DNA of 64,000 nt from contig OY848918.1 of assembly GCA_963693285.1 (NCBI GenBank), forward strand, positions 15,064,263 through 15,128,262. Reading direction: 5' to 3'. This document shows, one piece after another, positions 42,141 to 52,951 of the stretch (positions within the stretch are counted from its first letter, which is position 1; each line of letters begins with the position of its first letter). Below the pieces are notes generated by a model, which saw only the letters and a list, made by a program, of their open reading frames with translations, was not told the origin of the DNA and did no database searches. The position numbers were made by a program, and so were the translations under genes. Origin of the DNA: Xestospongia muta. Taxonomy: Eukaryota > Porifera > Demospongiae > Haplosclerida > Petrosiidae.

Positions 42141-42330
42141 CCCTGCGCTAGTCTCGCATAACCAGCCCCTTCCGTTCCATTTAAGGGAGGGACTGGCTAG
42201 ACAAGACTAGCTCTTCGCAGCAAGCAGACACAAGTAGCCAGACCCAACACCTATGATTGAACGATGATGTTCAATCATAGAGGTTAGGTCTTGCTTGCAA
42301 GACTAGTTTGAGGTGTGGCTGGCTGTGTAG
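42140..42330. mobile_element. Short foldback (MITE-like) element
   Basis: Two adjacent foldbacks. CTAGTCTCGCATAACCAGCC (arm 42148-42173) pairs imperfectly with 42186-42210. CTATGATTGAAC (42251-42262) pairs perfectly with GTTCAATCATAG (42269-42280) across a 6-nt loop, extended outward by GCAAGCA...TGCTTGC. It has higher GC than its surroundings and no coding capacity. It is the shape of a non-autonomous inverted-repeat element; termini and target duplication are unclear. Confidence 0.6.
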
Positions 42331-42573
42331 TTGTGACTTTACGTATTGCAGACATTCATACATCATCATGATCATGTGTACTAAATCTGTAGTATTCCAA
42401 CAGTAGCAATAATTATAACTTCAATCATATAGGTACATGTACTTGGACAACATTTCATTCATGGTACTACAAATAATGACATCACCAGTAAAAGGTATAG
42501 TGGTCATTACCATCTGTCCATGTGCAAATAATTATCATAAAATCTTTAAAAATATTTTTACTACTATTAATTA

Positions 42574-45500
42574 TCAGTTTAAAGACATTCTGTAGTGTTC
42601 AGGGAGAACGTTCAATAAACCTGAGGGTAGAGATAATATATAATATAACACAACACAACAAAAGTGTGTATATACACCTTTATTATCCAGCCACTGTCTC
42701 TTAAACAGCCTTGTATAATAACGCTACAATGTTATTGCAATAATATTATTATAAAAATATAAATAATACCTGTCCACTGTCACATAAACATGTGACTACC
42801 ACATGACCTGGGCCTAGTTGTCTGGCAACCTATCAAAAAGATAGCATTAAGTCAATGGTGGAAGAACACATCAATGAAGACATAATCAAACAACTAGCTA
42901 TCTATGGATTAGCTATCTTGGTTATTGTGTTAATATGTACATAACAAATACATACAATCAATCACCACATTATTTTCAACCTTACACCAACTAAAAAATT
43001 ACCTACGAAGTACTATGGCACAAGAATGACTAAACCATGTCATGCTGTTACATACATATAAGGACCATACTGATAACATAAACTTATTATTTTTTTGGTC
43101 ATCTTTGATGTTTAATAATATAATGGAACTAAATATAAGGTCAGCCCCCCACCAACTTAAACTTCATTCCTACCCCTCTGACTCACCTGAACAGCTGCAG
43201 TCACATTTAAACCAGAAGAAGCCCCTACAAAAAAACCTTCTTCATGAAGGAGATGAAATGTCTATTAAGACTTCAGTACATAAAGAGATAATAGAAAAAT
43301 AAACACTGACCATTCTGACAATATCTGTGTCCTTTATTAATAAAGCCCAATCAATTGGAGCACCTTGTAAGTTAGAAGTGACCCTTCCCTGTCCAATACC
43401 TAAATATAATGCATAGTATAATAGTCAGTAAATGTATAGTATAATAGTCAGTATAATGTATAGTATAGTAGTCAGTATATTGTATAGTATAGTAGTCAGT
43501 ATATTGTATAGTATAATAGTCAGTATAATGCATAGTATAGTGGACAGTATAATGTATAGTATAGTAGCCAGTATATTGTATAGTATAATAGTCAGTATAA
43601 TGCATAGTATAGTGGACAGTATAATGTATAGTATAGTAGTCAGTATATTGTATAGTATAATAGTCAGTATAATCCCTATAGTATAATAGTTAGTATAATG
43701 CATAGTATAATAGTCAGTATAATGTACAGTACAGTAGTCAGTATAATGTACAGTATAGTAGTCAGTATAATGTACAGTATAGTAGTCAGTATAATGTACA
43801 GTATAGTAGTCAGTATAATGTATAGTATAGTAGTCTGTATAATGTATAGTATAGTAGTCAGTATAATGTATAGTGATGGATGATCAAGGATACAATTAGT
43901 ATATGTAGTAATAAAGACATGTTATGATCAGTAACTTACCTTCAGTAATGGAAGAGCCTTCACTTCTCTCTAACTTACCATTAGTAAACCAGTTATATAA
44001 AACACTGCCCTAAAGTAGAAAACCATAATAAGTATAATTATGAACCATATAGCAGGTATATTTCAATGAAAAAAAATTCACAGACAGTGCAAATTTAAAC
44101 ATTTTGCACTAAACATTTCACAGAAAGGCTTGTATGTGATCCCACCCTTTTACTACTGATGACAGCAGCATAGACTGTGGCAGGAATGACTGTTGCCATC
44201 CCTTTCCCTCCCACTTTAATATCTATGATGGCAGCACATGTCTCCTTCACAAATGATGCCATGGATATCATTGTTATGCTTTTTTGTGAAGCTTGACTTT
44301 CTCGTTCAAAAATGTCTTTAACTTTAATAAAGTTAGCTGTTACTATTCTAGTAGTCTCACCCCTACTCCTCAGACCTACATACAAATGAAAAGTTATTAC
44401 TTTTCACTTGTGTGTAGCTCTGGGACAAGACTACTATCCCAAACATCCTTGAGGATCTGGTTTTCAAAAGTAAAATACATATATACAAAGACACTTCACA
44501 CAAGGTTTCATTGGATGATTAGTTTGATTACATGCTCAATGTTTACCACACCTCCAGGTAATTTGTGAGTCTAGTCCACAAAAAATGTAAGTTTTTACCC
44601 TCAAAAATTATTCACTGTATGGTATATGTAAATTACCTGAGGATCAGCTAAGACAACTTTGACATCTTTATTTTTAGTCTTTAAAAATGTCCCTACTCCT
44701 AGAGAATAAGTGATGCTAGAATAACTGGTAGCATTCTTTATTGGGCCATAAAATGCAAGAAATTGATACACTTTATACTACTACCAGTGAATAGCATAAT
44801 AATATTAAAACATTCTCAAAACTATGAAAGCTACAAGTTAACTAAAAAGTATATGTGTAGTCAAACAAGAATAACAAACTACATGTATTTGTTAATGATA
44901 AGAATCAATCAGAGGTTGGTAGATCTGAAAATACTGAGCATTTACTGACTTATTATACCTGCTAGTGTGCCTCCAGTGCCAGTAGAGAAGGTCACAGCAC
45001 TGACCTTTCCCTCTGTTTGTTCCCATATCTCAGGTCCTGTTGTCTCAAAATGAGCTCTACGATTAGCTGTGTTATCAAACTGGTTTGTCCATATTGCATT
45101 GTCTAAATCATCAGCGTATCTCTTTGCCTACAGTACATAGGAACAATTTGTAGGTGTGTCTGTGTGGGTGTATTACAGTACATGGGAACAATTTGTAGGT
45201 GTGTCTGTGTGAGTGTATTACAGTACATGGGAATAATTTGTAGGTGTGCCTGTGTGGGTTTATATCTGCGTGTACATATATGTGTGTATACACAAACAAC
45301 CGCCCACACAACAGAAACATAGTGCTATATTATAAACCATTGCTAATTTGACATATATTTATAACTATAATCTTTTTAATTTGAAAATATGCCTTAAAAT
45401 TATTTATTTTAAAATTTTGTTCTATTATAAAACGTAACTATTGGATATACAGATTAAGGAACTATAGGATATAATGATTATGGAACTATTGGATATACAG

Positions 45501-48055
45501 ATTAAGAAACTATAGGATATAATGATTATGGAACTATTGGATATACAGATTAAGAAACTATAGGATATAATGATTATGGAACTATTGGATATACAGATTA
45601 AGAAACTATAGGATATAATGATTATGGAACTATTGGATATATAGATTAAGAAACTATAGGATATAATGATTATGGAACTATTGGATATACAGATTAAGAA
45701 ACTATAGGATATAACGATTATGGAACTATTGGATATACAGATTAAGAAACTATAGGATATAATGATTATGTAACTATTGGATATACAGACTAAGAAACTA
45801 TAGGATATACAAATTAAGGAACTATAGGATATATAGGTTACGGAATTATTGGCGGTACAAATTATGGGACAGCTAACTACCTAACAATACTGACCTGATG
45901 GTTATAGTTATTAGGATCATCAAATGGCACAGCAGGAACAGGATATACCTCAGCTCCTAACACTCTTAATGTCTCTATTTTTTCCTGTAACAATATAAAC
46001 TACACTGATATTACATGCCACACATATCCTACTTGTGACTGAGTGTCTGGCATAAAGATGACACACTTGTATCCTAATGCATTACATATATGTGCTAGTC
46101 CAATACCAGTATTACCAGCAGTGCCTTCAACAACAGTACCTCCTGGTTTTAATAACCCTATATAAATTGCAATAAAATGGTTAACTTTTAATTCAAGACA
46201 AAGAATTGTGCATGTGAGTACCTTTTTCCTCAGCATCTTTGACAAGATAGAGAGCAGCTCGATCTTTAACTGAGCCACCTGGATTTAGGTTCTCAGCCTT
46301 CACTGCTATAGTACATTCTAAATAAAGAACAATCTATGAAACAAAGTATCTCAATGAAAATAAAGCACATATGATACAAAATAAGCAATTGAGGACAGAA
46401 ATAATGAGACAACAAATTATAAATATTCACACATGAACCATTAACACACATGTACATGTACATAAATGTATGAGACACACTTTAGTATCAGTATTAGTAT
46501 ACATACCAGTTTCTTCACTCAATTTGTTCAGTTTTATTAGTGGGGTTCTAAATGAGTAAAACATAACACAATGAAACAATTGTATGGAATAGTTAGTTAA
46601 AAAAATGTGGGGATGATTCAACAACAATGAGATACAAAGAATACAAGGAAGATAGTAGGCAGAGATGTAACATCATCTCCACATAATTTCTTAGTGAGTG
46701 TACAAACAATGCAGCAATTATAGTCTTTGATCATAAAGATTATAATCAAAAGTTATTCACTTTGATAGTTAAAAATTATGTGTGGACAAAGGTAACTGCC
46801 ATCCTTACAACCATGCTTGTGTTTTTGATAGTATCAGTGATGAGTCTTGCTTAGCTGGAATCATCAATCATACACAATAACTCAATTGTGTACCTTATCA
46901 TTTACAAATAATTAAAATACCACCTAAAATTCTTTTATGAAACAGTTGGGAAAGCCATTTGCCAAAAGACACAATAAATCCAAAAACTAAGTTCTACATT
47001 TCCACTAAGACCCTTTACCTTCAGAGCTAATTGAAAAACGTAGAATTTCAACGTTGACTTATTTGTAATGTGCATTAACCTTACTACTACCCAATACTCA
47101 GGTATTATCAAAGTAAGACTGTATCATTTCAAGAGATTTTAAGTGAGGTATCTATTTTGCCAATATAATTATTTAAACGAGCAATCCAGATAATCATTAT
47201 ATAAGTACTGTTACCTGTGTGTCTGATATTATTAAAACTCACTTGCCAACAGTGCCTTTAAATCCATCTCGAACACTCTAAACCAAAACATTCAGTGAAA
47301 TAAATTACTGAGATTGTTCATAGACAAATAAACTACCTTTTCACAATATTATAAATATAATCTATCACATCAGGTCTATAAACATGTATTGATGTTATAA
47401 AATATAACATTGCAATAGGTTGTTTTGAAAATGTCTCATACTACTTTGTGTGTAAATAGTGAACTGTAGCCTCACTACATAATTGTCTCTAAAATGGTGT
47501 TAAAATTTGATAAGAATATTACAGTACTTTGGGTGAAATGTTTGTCAAATTTAGAAGTCTCATATTAGATTGTGATTAAATTCCATTACCACACACCAAC
47601 CCTCTCTCATTCTTTGAGGCATGAACAAGACTAGTATATTTCTATATTAGTAACTAACAGACAACACCATACTTTAATGTGTCATTAACATTATATCTTA
47701 GACCATAAGCTCTAAACCTTGGTACCTAATTATTACTATATATATTTCACAATGAATTAACAAGTTAAGTCTCCAAAATTAATTATAGAATAAATGTTAA
47801 GCTGTGCATTAAAGTAAAGAGTGAATGTTTGAATCTTCCATATAATTATGATTATCATATTATGAGTACTTATTGGAGGAAATAACTCCTCGCCTCATGA
47901 TGTATCCTATACATTACTACGTGTATTTATGGAACATTCAAATTTTCAATCTAATTCTAAATATCTTTACTTACTGCAATGCTTCTTCTTGTAGCAGACA
48001 GCAACAAGATAGATGTTAGGCGTGGAGTGCTTTTGTGAACAAGAGCCTTCCACAT
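42574..48055 (-). CDS. Cysteine synthase (OAS-sulfhydrylase type), mitochondrial
   Basis: About 13 exons, roughly 360 residues. Enzymes of this PLP-dependent fold type II family make cysteine from O-acetylserine (or a related substrate) and sulfide. The N-terminus [20 protein letters not shown] + ATRRS is basic, Ser/Leu-rich and acid-free, as in mitochondrial presequences. Landmarks in order are [11 protein letters not shown], the PLP lysine in [33 protein letters not shown] (phosphate loop), [32 protein letters not shown] and [12 protein letters not shown]. The end is probably [14 protein letters not shown]; reading through or splicing at 42660 changes only a short insert. There is no CBS regulatory domain or heme region, so it is not cystathionine beta-synthase. 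Introns hold large minisatellites. The gene is divergent from the C8orf33-like gene. Confidence 0.88.
43405..43875 (+). repeat. 24-bp minisatellite in cysteine synthase intron
   Basis: Units of GTCAGTATAATGTATAGTAT + AGTA at exact 24-bp spacing (for example 43447, 43471, 43495), about 19 copies. Because 24 is a multiple of three and the unit lacks stops, long open frames appear on both strands; these are not genes. Confidence 0.95.
45130..45255 (+). repeat. 45-bp tandem repeat, three copies, intronic
   Basis: CAGTACATRGGAACAATTTG begins copies at 45131, 45176 and 45221, each followed by TAGGTGTGTCTGTGTGGGTG. It lies in the cysteine synthase intron between exons 44955-45125 and 45895-45985. 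Confidence 0.9.
45430..45840 (+). repeat. 48-bp minisatellite made of two 24-bp halves
   Basis: The dimer GGAACTATTGGATATACAGA.../GAAACTATAGGATATAATGA... repeats every 48 bp (for example 45481 and 45529), about eight copies. The two halves are about half to two-thirds alike, so the array began as a 24-bp unit. It is in the same intron as the 45-bp repeat. Confidence 0.93.
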
Positions 48056-48136
48056 GACAAAAACAGACAAATAGACTTTACAAAGGGTTAATTAAAAGAT
48101 AATATGATTTGTGGCTGCATCCCAACAACTACAATC
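48056..48136. promoter_or_regulatory. Very short divergent promoter
   Basis: Only 48 bp separate the cysteine synthase ATG (48055) from the first in-frame ATG of the C8orf33-like gene (48104), or 81 bp if that gene starts at MAEYNKK (48137). Transcription in both directions must start within or across each other's 5' ends. Confidence 0.55.
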
Positions 48137-48664
48137 ATGGCAGAATATAATAAAAAGCTCGAACCTGAGATTGTAGAACCATCGACGACGAGTATAAAAA
48201 AGAAGAAAAAAAGGAAGAAAAAAGGCACAAGCTCTTCTAGTTCACAAGTCCTTAGTGATCAGACTACTCATGTGACTGTAACCACCAATTTTGAAGATGA
48301 GTTAGAGTGGTGTATTAGACAATTGGAACTAGGTCTTCAACAATCAAAAGTGACTGTACAGCAAAAACAAGAATCTGAACAATTAATAGCAAAGTTACGT
48401 TCATCAAAAACTCCATTACCACGAAGGAGACAGCTTATGAGAAGTACTTTTGGAGATTATCGCACAAAAATGAAGGCACAGCCTTTGTCAACTTTACCTA
48501 TTACAAGTTCTGAACAAAAAATTGAAAGTGTAAAAGATAAAAACTGTGATATAAGTGGTCATTTCTTTAGACATTCAATTGGAATGTATTCAGATAGTGC
48601 TTCTTCAACATCAGTTGACACATTTGACACTACATTTAAATTTAATTTTCAGATTCCTGATTAA
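48104..48664 (+). CDS. UPF0488 / C8orf33-like protein
   Basis: A single-exon frame of 186 residues; the more likely start is the second Met (MAEYNKK, 48137), 175 residues. The N-terminal third holds a Lys cluster (KKKKKRKKK) and a Ser run. The conserved core is FEDELEWCIRQLELGLQ... followed by KLRSSKTPLPRRRQLMRSTF and GDYRTKM, which matches the family pattern ELEWCxxQLELGL...LRSxKxPLxxKRQxMRxxFGDYRxxM known from vertebrate C8orf33. Its molecular role is not established. The Lys-rich segment suggests nuclear or nucleic-acid association (inference). Confidence 0.8.
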   Translation: MICGCIPTTTIMAEYNKKLEPEIVEPSTTSIKKKKKRKKKGTSSSSSQVLSDQTTHVTVTTNFEDELEWCIRQLELGLQQSKVTVQQKQESEQLIAKLRSSKTPLPRRRQLMRSTFGDYRTKMKAQPLSTLPITSSEQKIESVKDKNCDISGHFFRHSIGMYSDSASSTSVDTFDTTFKFNFQIPD

Positions 48665-48717
48665 TAATTAATTTTATTCATAGTAATGTTATGTCACCGC
48701 GCCCATGTAGTTTATTT

Positions 48718-48731
48718 GTGGCCATGGTAAC
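48718..48731. promoter_or_regulatory. Perfect RFX X-box
   Basis: GTGGCCATGGTAAC fits the RFX X-box consensus GTNRCC-N(0-3)-RGYAAC with both half-sites complete and a 2-nt spacer. It lies 54 bp after the C8orf33-like stop and about 275 bp before the start codon of the four-pass membrane protein. RFX factors drive ciliary/flagellar genes, so that gene may be expressed in flagellated cells (inference). Confidence 0.55.
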
Positions 48732-49005
48732 GTTGTTGTGATTTGGGTGTGGCTGTCCAACAATTTATAGTTGGGTGGAAGAGAACAGACAAAAAAGGGC
48801 CGAAATAATTTGGACAGTCCTACCAAGTTAATTGTATTCCTGTCTCGTTGCAGACAAGGTGAGAAATTGAATTGCAATAAAATAACAGAGACCTAAGCCA
48901 TGGCATTTTGCATTTTTGAACGAGCCACGCCCCTGTTTGTATTTGTACTTTTACATTGATACTCTTATAAACATTTACAGCAAACTTTTTTTCAGAATTA
49001 TCAAG

Positions 49006-49554
49006 ATGGCTTCACTGTTCTATAAAATAATAATAGTTCTGGGCACTATTGTGTCTCTCTTTCATCTCCTATGTGCAATGGGGCTCTTCTCCTCGATCAT
49101 TATTTGGCTGTCATTGGAATTTTCAGCTGCCCTACCTAGTGCTCTGGCCTTTGTGATTGGAATCCCATGTCTTGTTTGTGCAGTAATATCCATTTTAATG
49201 TTTGGAATACAAGAGAGGGCTACCCTATTCACTGTATTCTATATCATCTTAGGCGTGTTCATTCTTATTGCTGGCATTTCCATCTTGGCTCCATTTATCC
49301 AATTCTATACTCATGAAAGATCTGATCTGATTGGAGATTTTTGTGATGATTGTGAATATTTGGGGAAACGAACTTTAGCCTGTATTGAAAATTGCCATGA
49401 TGAGTGTTGTTTTACTAATTACAGTGCTCCATTGTCGAGAGCATTCATTGCATTTACATCTGTTGCTTTAGTAGTAAGTGTAGCAAGCATTGGAATTGGT
49501 ATAGCTAATTTATGTGTTCATATAACTTCAAAAGACCAAAAGAAAAGTCATTAA
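49006..49554 (+). CDS. Four-pass transmembrane protein, tetraspan-like
   Basis: The start MASLFYKIIIVLG at 49006 is chosen because TTTTTTTCAG just before it looks like a 5' UTR splice acceptor; the longer frame from 48916 is improbable. At 182 residues it has four hydrophobic segments, at about 5-35, 42-68, 72-98 and 142-170. The loop between the third and fourth carries seven cysteines (CDDC, CIENC, then CC) and an NYS glycosylation site, the layout of tetraspanin/claudin-type proteins, but the CCG motif of true tetraspanins is absent. The tail is short and basic (SKDQKKSH). The family is not identified. Confidence 0.7.
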   Translation: MASLFYKIIIVLGTIVSLFHLLCAMGLFSSIIIWLSLEFSAALPSALAFVIGIPCLVCAVISILMFGIQERATLFTVFYIILGVFILIAGISILAPFIQFYTHERSDLIGDFCDDCEYLGKRTLACIENCHDECCFTNYSAPLSRAFIAFTSVALVVSVASIGIGIANLCVHITSKDQKKSH

Positions 49555-50438
49555 TTAACAAATGTGTAATACTGACCATTTTCTACCTTTTATGTTTAAT
49601 TTTCTTCCTTTCTTTCTCTCAATATTTTCATCTTAATTACATTACATATCTTTAGATGCATTCTTTATTTACTATAATAAATTATAATAATTTATTTGTC
49701 AGTTCAGTTTTAGCCCAAATTTTGTTTTAAGTATTGTTTTACTTATTAAAAGTTGTCACTAGCTACTTCGACACCAATCTCATGAGTATGGCAAAAATAA
49801 AGTTTACTTCCATGTATCGTACAGCTTGTTTGTTTATTCTATTCTTATGTTTCTAATTATTACAATGATATTAATGCCACACATGTAGATATATCTTATA
49901 AATAATTCACAAGCCACCCATTGGGGAATTAACTATGAATATGTTAAGATGCTAAAAATAGACCAGCTCTATTATTAGGCATTACATATATGGAGATATA
50001 CTTGTACAATATAATTGTGACAACAATGCAAAAATGTCATTGTGTCCTTATAGTGACTGCATCAACGATCATAAAGAATTACCGAATACAGCAATAACAA
50101 TATAACATAAATTACATAATACTAATTGCCTGCATCAACAAGTCACTAACAAGTAGAAAAGACTTTTATAGTGTGATATACCAAGTTCTTCAATCGTGAA
50201 TTTGCATGCATGACTGTGAAAGAAGGTACTTTAGTATATTGTTGACATTTAACTTCAGGTTTGATTGCTTTTAGGTAAATAAATGAGTTAATCACAAAAT
50301 TCAAAAATTATAAATAAACTTCCATTACATACATGTTAGAAGTAGTAAATGCATTAGTTTTTGGACAGGATAGATTAAAAAACCAAAAACTATAAAGGCT
50401 CAATTAAAAAACAATGCTGTTGAATAATTACATGTAAC
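49555..50438. other. 3' UTRs between convergent genes
   Basis: AATAAA occurs at about 49795 (GGCAAAAATAAAG), a likely polyadenylation signal for the four-pass protein gene. The rest is AT-rich without a gene and includes the 3' end of the MYND gene. Confidence 0.5.
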
Positions 50439-51741
50439 TTATGTAGATTTATGTATATCCCATGTTGAGTTTGAATTATTCTTAGAAAAGTCTATTTCAG
50501 TTAACCTAATAAAGTACTTCATCACTTTACATTCTTTTTTATGATTCTTCTTCCAGTCATCAATTTGACATTGCTTACAACAATAGCGTGTGATATAACA
50601 TCGACCACATTTCTTTAACTCTTCTGATGGCATTTTCAGGCAATTCCAACATACCTAAATGAAATATTCAAAATTATGTCTACAAAATTTAATAAACAAG
50701 ATTATTATATATAATATTAGGTCTACTCCCATGCAGAGAAGGCATTTAATGGAACACTGTACAATATGAATTAAGATAAACATTATACAACTTCTTACAG
50801 TAAGGAAGCTTATGACACTAGCTATTTTTACACTCAGGCATCATTAAAGTCCATTTTAGCATATCAATGAAGATATCAACATCTATATTTGGACTACATG
50901 CTTGACTCTTTATATCTCAATGATATGTAATGTTCCTATATACCATTAATAAGGTCACATTCTTATGAACATGGAATGTTGGAAATGTACTTTCTATTGT
51001 ACAAAGAAAACCACCTTTGTAATTATAGACAATGCCTATAGGCATGTAATTTATGGGCAGTGCTTATAGACATCCCAGGAAGTGGATAGTCACATGATTT
51101 ATAGCCGTAAATGCTAAAACAGCTAAATTGAATAAAGCAGCTATGTGGTTACTTCATTCTAAGTAATCAGTTTAAACAAAGAATATATTATTATATATTC
51201 TCTAGTCCTTTAAAAAAAGATATTACTTTGAACTCTTTACCTCATGTGCCTTTTTAAATCGAGATGAAATACCAAAAAGTTCTTTAAGATTACATTCCAA
51301 AACTTTAATTGTGTCCAAATTTTCAATGCGAAGACCAATTGTCCCATCCAAAAAGTGATGCCTTTCAGCAAATAGTACAGCAATAGTACATCCCTTCTTG
51401 AGTGTCTTAAAGTCAAAGTAGCCCATTTTAGGATAGAACATAACAGGTATATTGTCATACCCAGTACGATCCTTAACAGCAATACGATTTCTTCCAAAGA
51501 ACCCAAATACTTGAGACATTTCATCGTTTGTAATCTCTGCTAAGAAACACCATGTTCTTTTGTAATGAAAATCACATTCTGTGATTTCACAATGATCAGG
51601 GTCTGGCAGTACATCCAAAGGAAGGTCAATGAATGATGGGAAATTTCTTGTGTCTTTCAGAATGTCTTCACACTTTTTGCTTACATCTGAACTGGAACCA
51701 GTCTTTTTTGAGTGGAATTCACAGTCAGAACGTTGAGCCAT
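50439..51741 (-). CDS. MYND zinc-finger protein
   Basis: Two exons, 51241-51741 and 50439-50654, joined in phase 0 (KKAHE/VCWNC), 238 residues. The C-terminal third is a MYND finger: CWNC, CGRC, YCCKQCQ, DDW, HKKEC, with all metal ligands present. MYND fingers bind proline-containing peptides in partner proteins. The N-terminal 165 residues contain EITNDEMSQVFGFFGRNRIA and a following KDRTGYDNIPVMFY, resembling the beta-rich N-terminal part of other invertebrate MYND proteins, where its role is unknown. No SET or ankyrin repeats are seen, so it is not a SMYD methyltransferase. Confidence 0.78.
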
Positions 51742-52951
51742 TTTTGTGTTGATTATGAAAGAAATCCAGTATAAGTTGTATAACCTGATCTTTTAGGAAA
51801 TCTAAACGTATACGTATCAAATACACACGTCATTGTTCCAAAAAAGGTAACACTTCCGCGAATGTAATAATACACCGAAAATAATGAATAATAATTATTA
51901 ATAATTTTAATTGTTTGTTTATTGAGAACTGTGAAATCATTTTGTGTTAGTTTGTGTTAAGTCTCAGTACTTTAACCAAATCTACACTCAAGTCTAACTA
52001 TCACTTTTTTATTTACAAAATTGTGTACATGTATCATTTAGATTGTATACATACAGTAAATGATGTGCAGTTCTACTTTGGGTAGTCTTTGAGGTAGATG
52101 ATATATGTATATTTACTACTCTATCAAATCATTACAAAACTTTAAAATAAAAAATAATTGAGATTTTACAAAAATATTTGCCATCATACCATTCTCTCAT
52201 AACAAATTCAAGTAGTAATCGCCCATGGCTATATCAAACATGGAGTGTACAGTGATTTCTTAAGTAATAATCTACATTGGATATATTAATTTTTATTAAT
52301 GAAACACAAATAGTTCTTGAGCTTGCACTCTACTTCAAGAGAACCATACATCAATTAGTGATCTCTTCATAGAAAGATATAATTTTTTCAAAGTTCATAA
52401 TATTCATAGTCTTGATCTACATCAAACGTAATACTAAACAATTTTTCTTTTGTCTTTTAATAATCTCCAATATAATTGTACTTCATCAAAAAGGGGTGGA
52501 GCATAGACGTACTTGAATGTATTTGATCTCTTATTAAATCACCAGATATTCATTAAGGAAAATAAAAATTATTACAAGTTTGTACTAATATTACTGGTGG
52601 TAGCAGATAAGTTCCCTGTGATAATAATTATAATACAGAGGTAAAGGGTAGACTATAAATGTATTACATAGAAATAAACAAAATAAATTATGTCTACCAC
52701 TTCATAAGAGTTGAACAGATGAAACAATAAAGACGCAACAGTACTTGGGTGATAATAATGACTGTTGCATTTATGAACAAAGTCCAAATGTCAAGAAGAA
52801 GGTAAGTCAAATGAGTAATGATGAATTGGTACATCCGTAAAAGAAAAAACTAAGAGTGAGTAAGAAGACAAAAGCAAGAAAAATAAACTTTTGATGATAA
52901 AATTAGTGATTTCAAGTATGTTACTGAAGGGGGTTATTACAAGTCATGTAT
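51742..52951. other. Intergenic region, no gene seen
   Basis: Contains the promoter of the MYND gene at its left end and the 3' UTR of the FBXO11 gene at its right. AT-rich, with no repeat or frame of note. Confidence 0.45.

Noticed and set aside
43372..43883. Open frames on both strands (MYSIVVSI- and [12 protein letters not shown] peptides)
   Set aside because: They follow from a stop-free 24-bp tandem repeat whose period is a multiple of three; they are inside a cysteine synthase intron.
45103..45320. [12 protein letters not shown] repeat peptides on the minus strand
   Set aside because: Translation of the 45-bp intronic tandem repeat; no start or splice context.
42574..48055. Cystathionine beta-synthase
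   Set aside because: The chain ends shortly after the catalytic core with no CBS-domain pair and has a bare presequence in place of a heme-binding N-terminus.
49006..49554. True tetraspanin
   Set aside because: Four membrane segments and a Cys-rich loop are present, but the CCG motif is absent and the loop is short.
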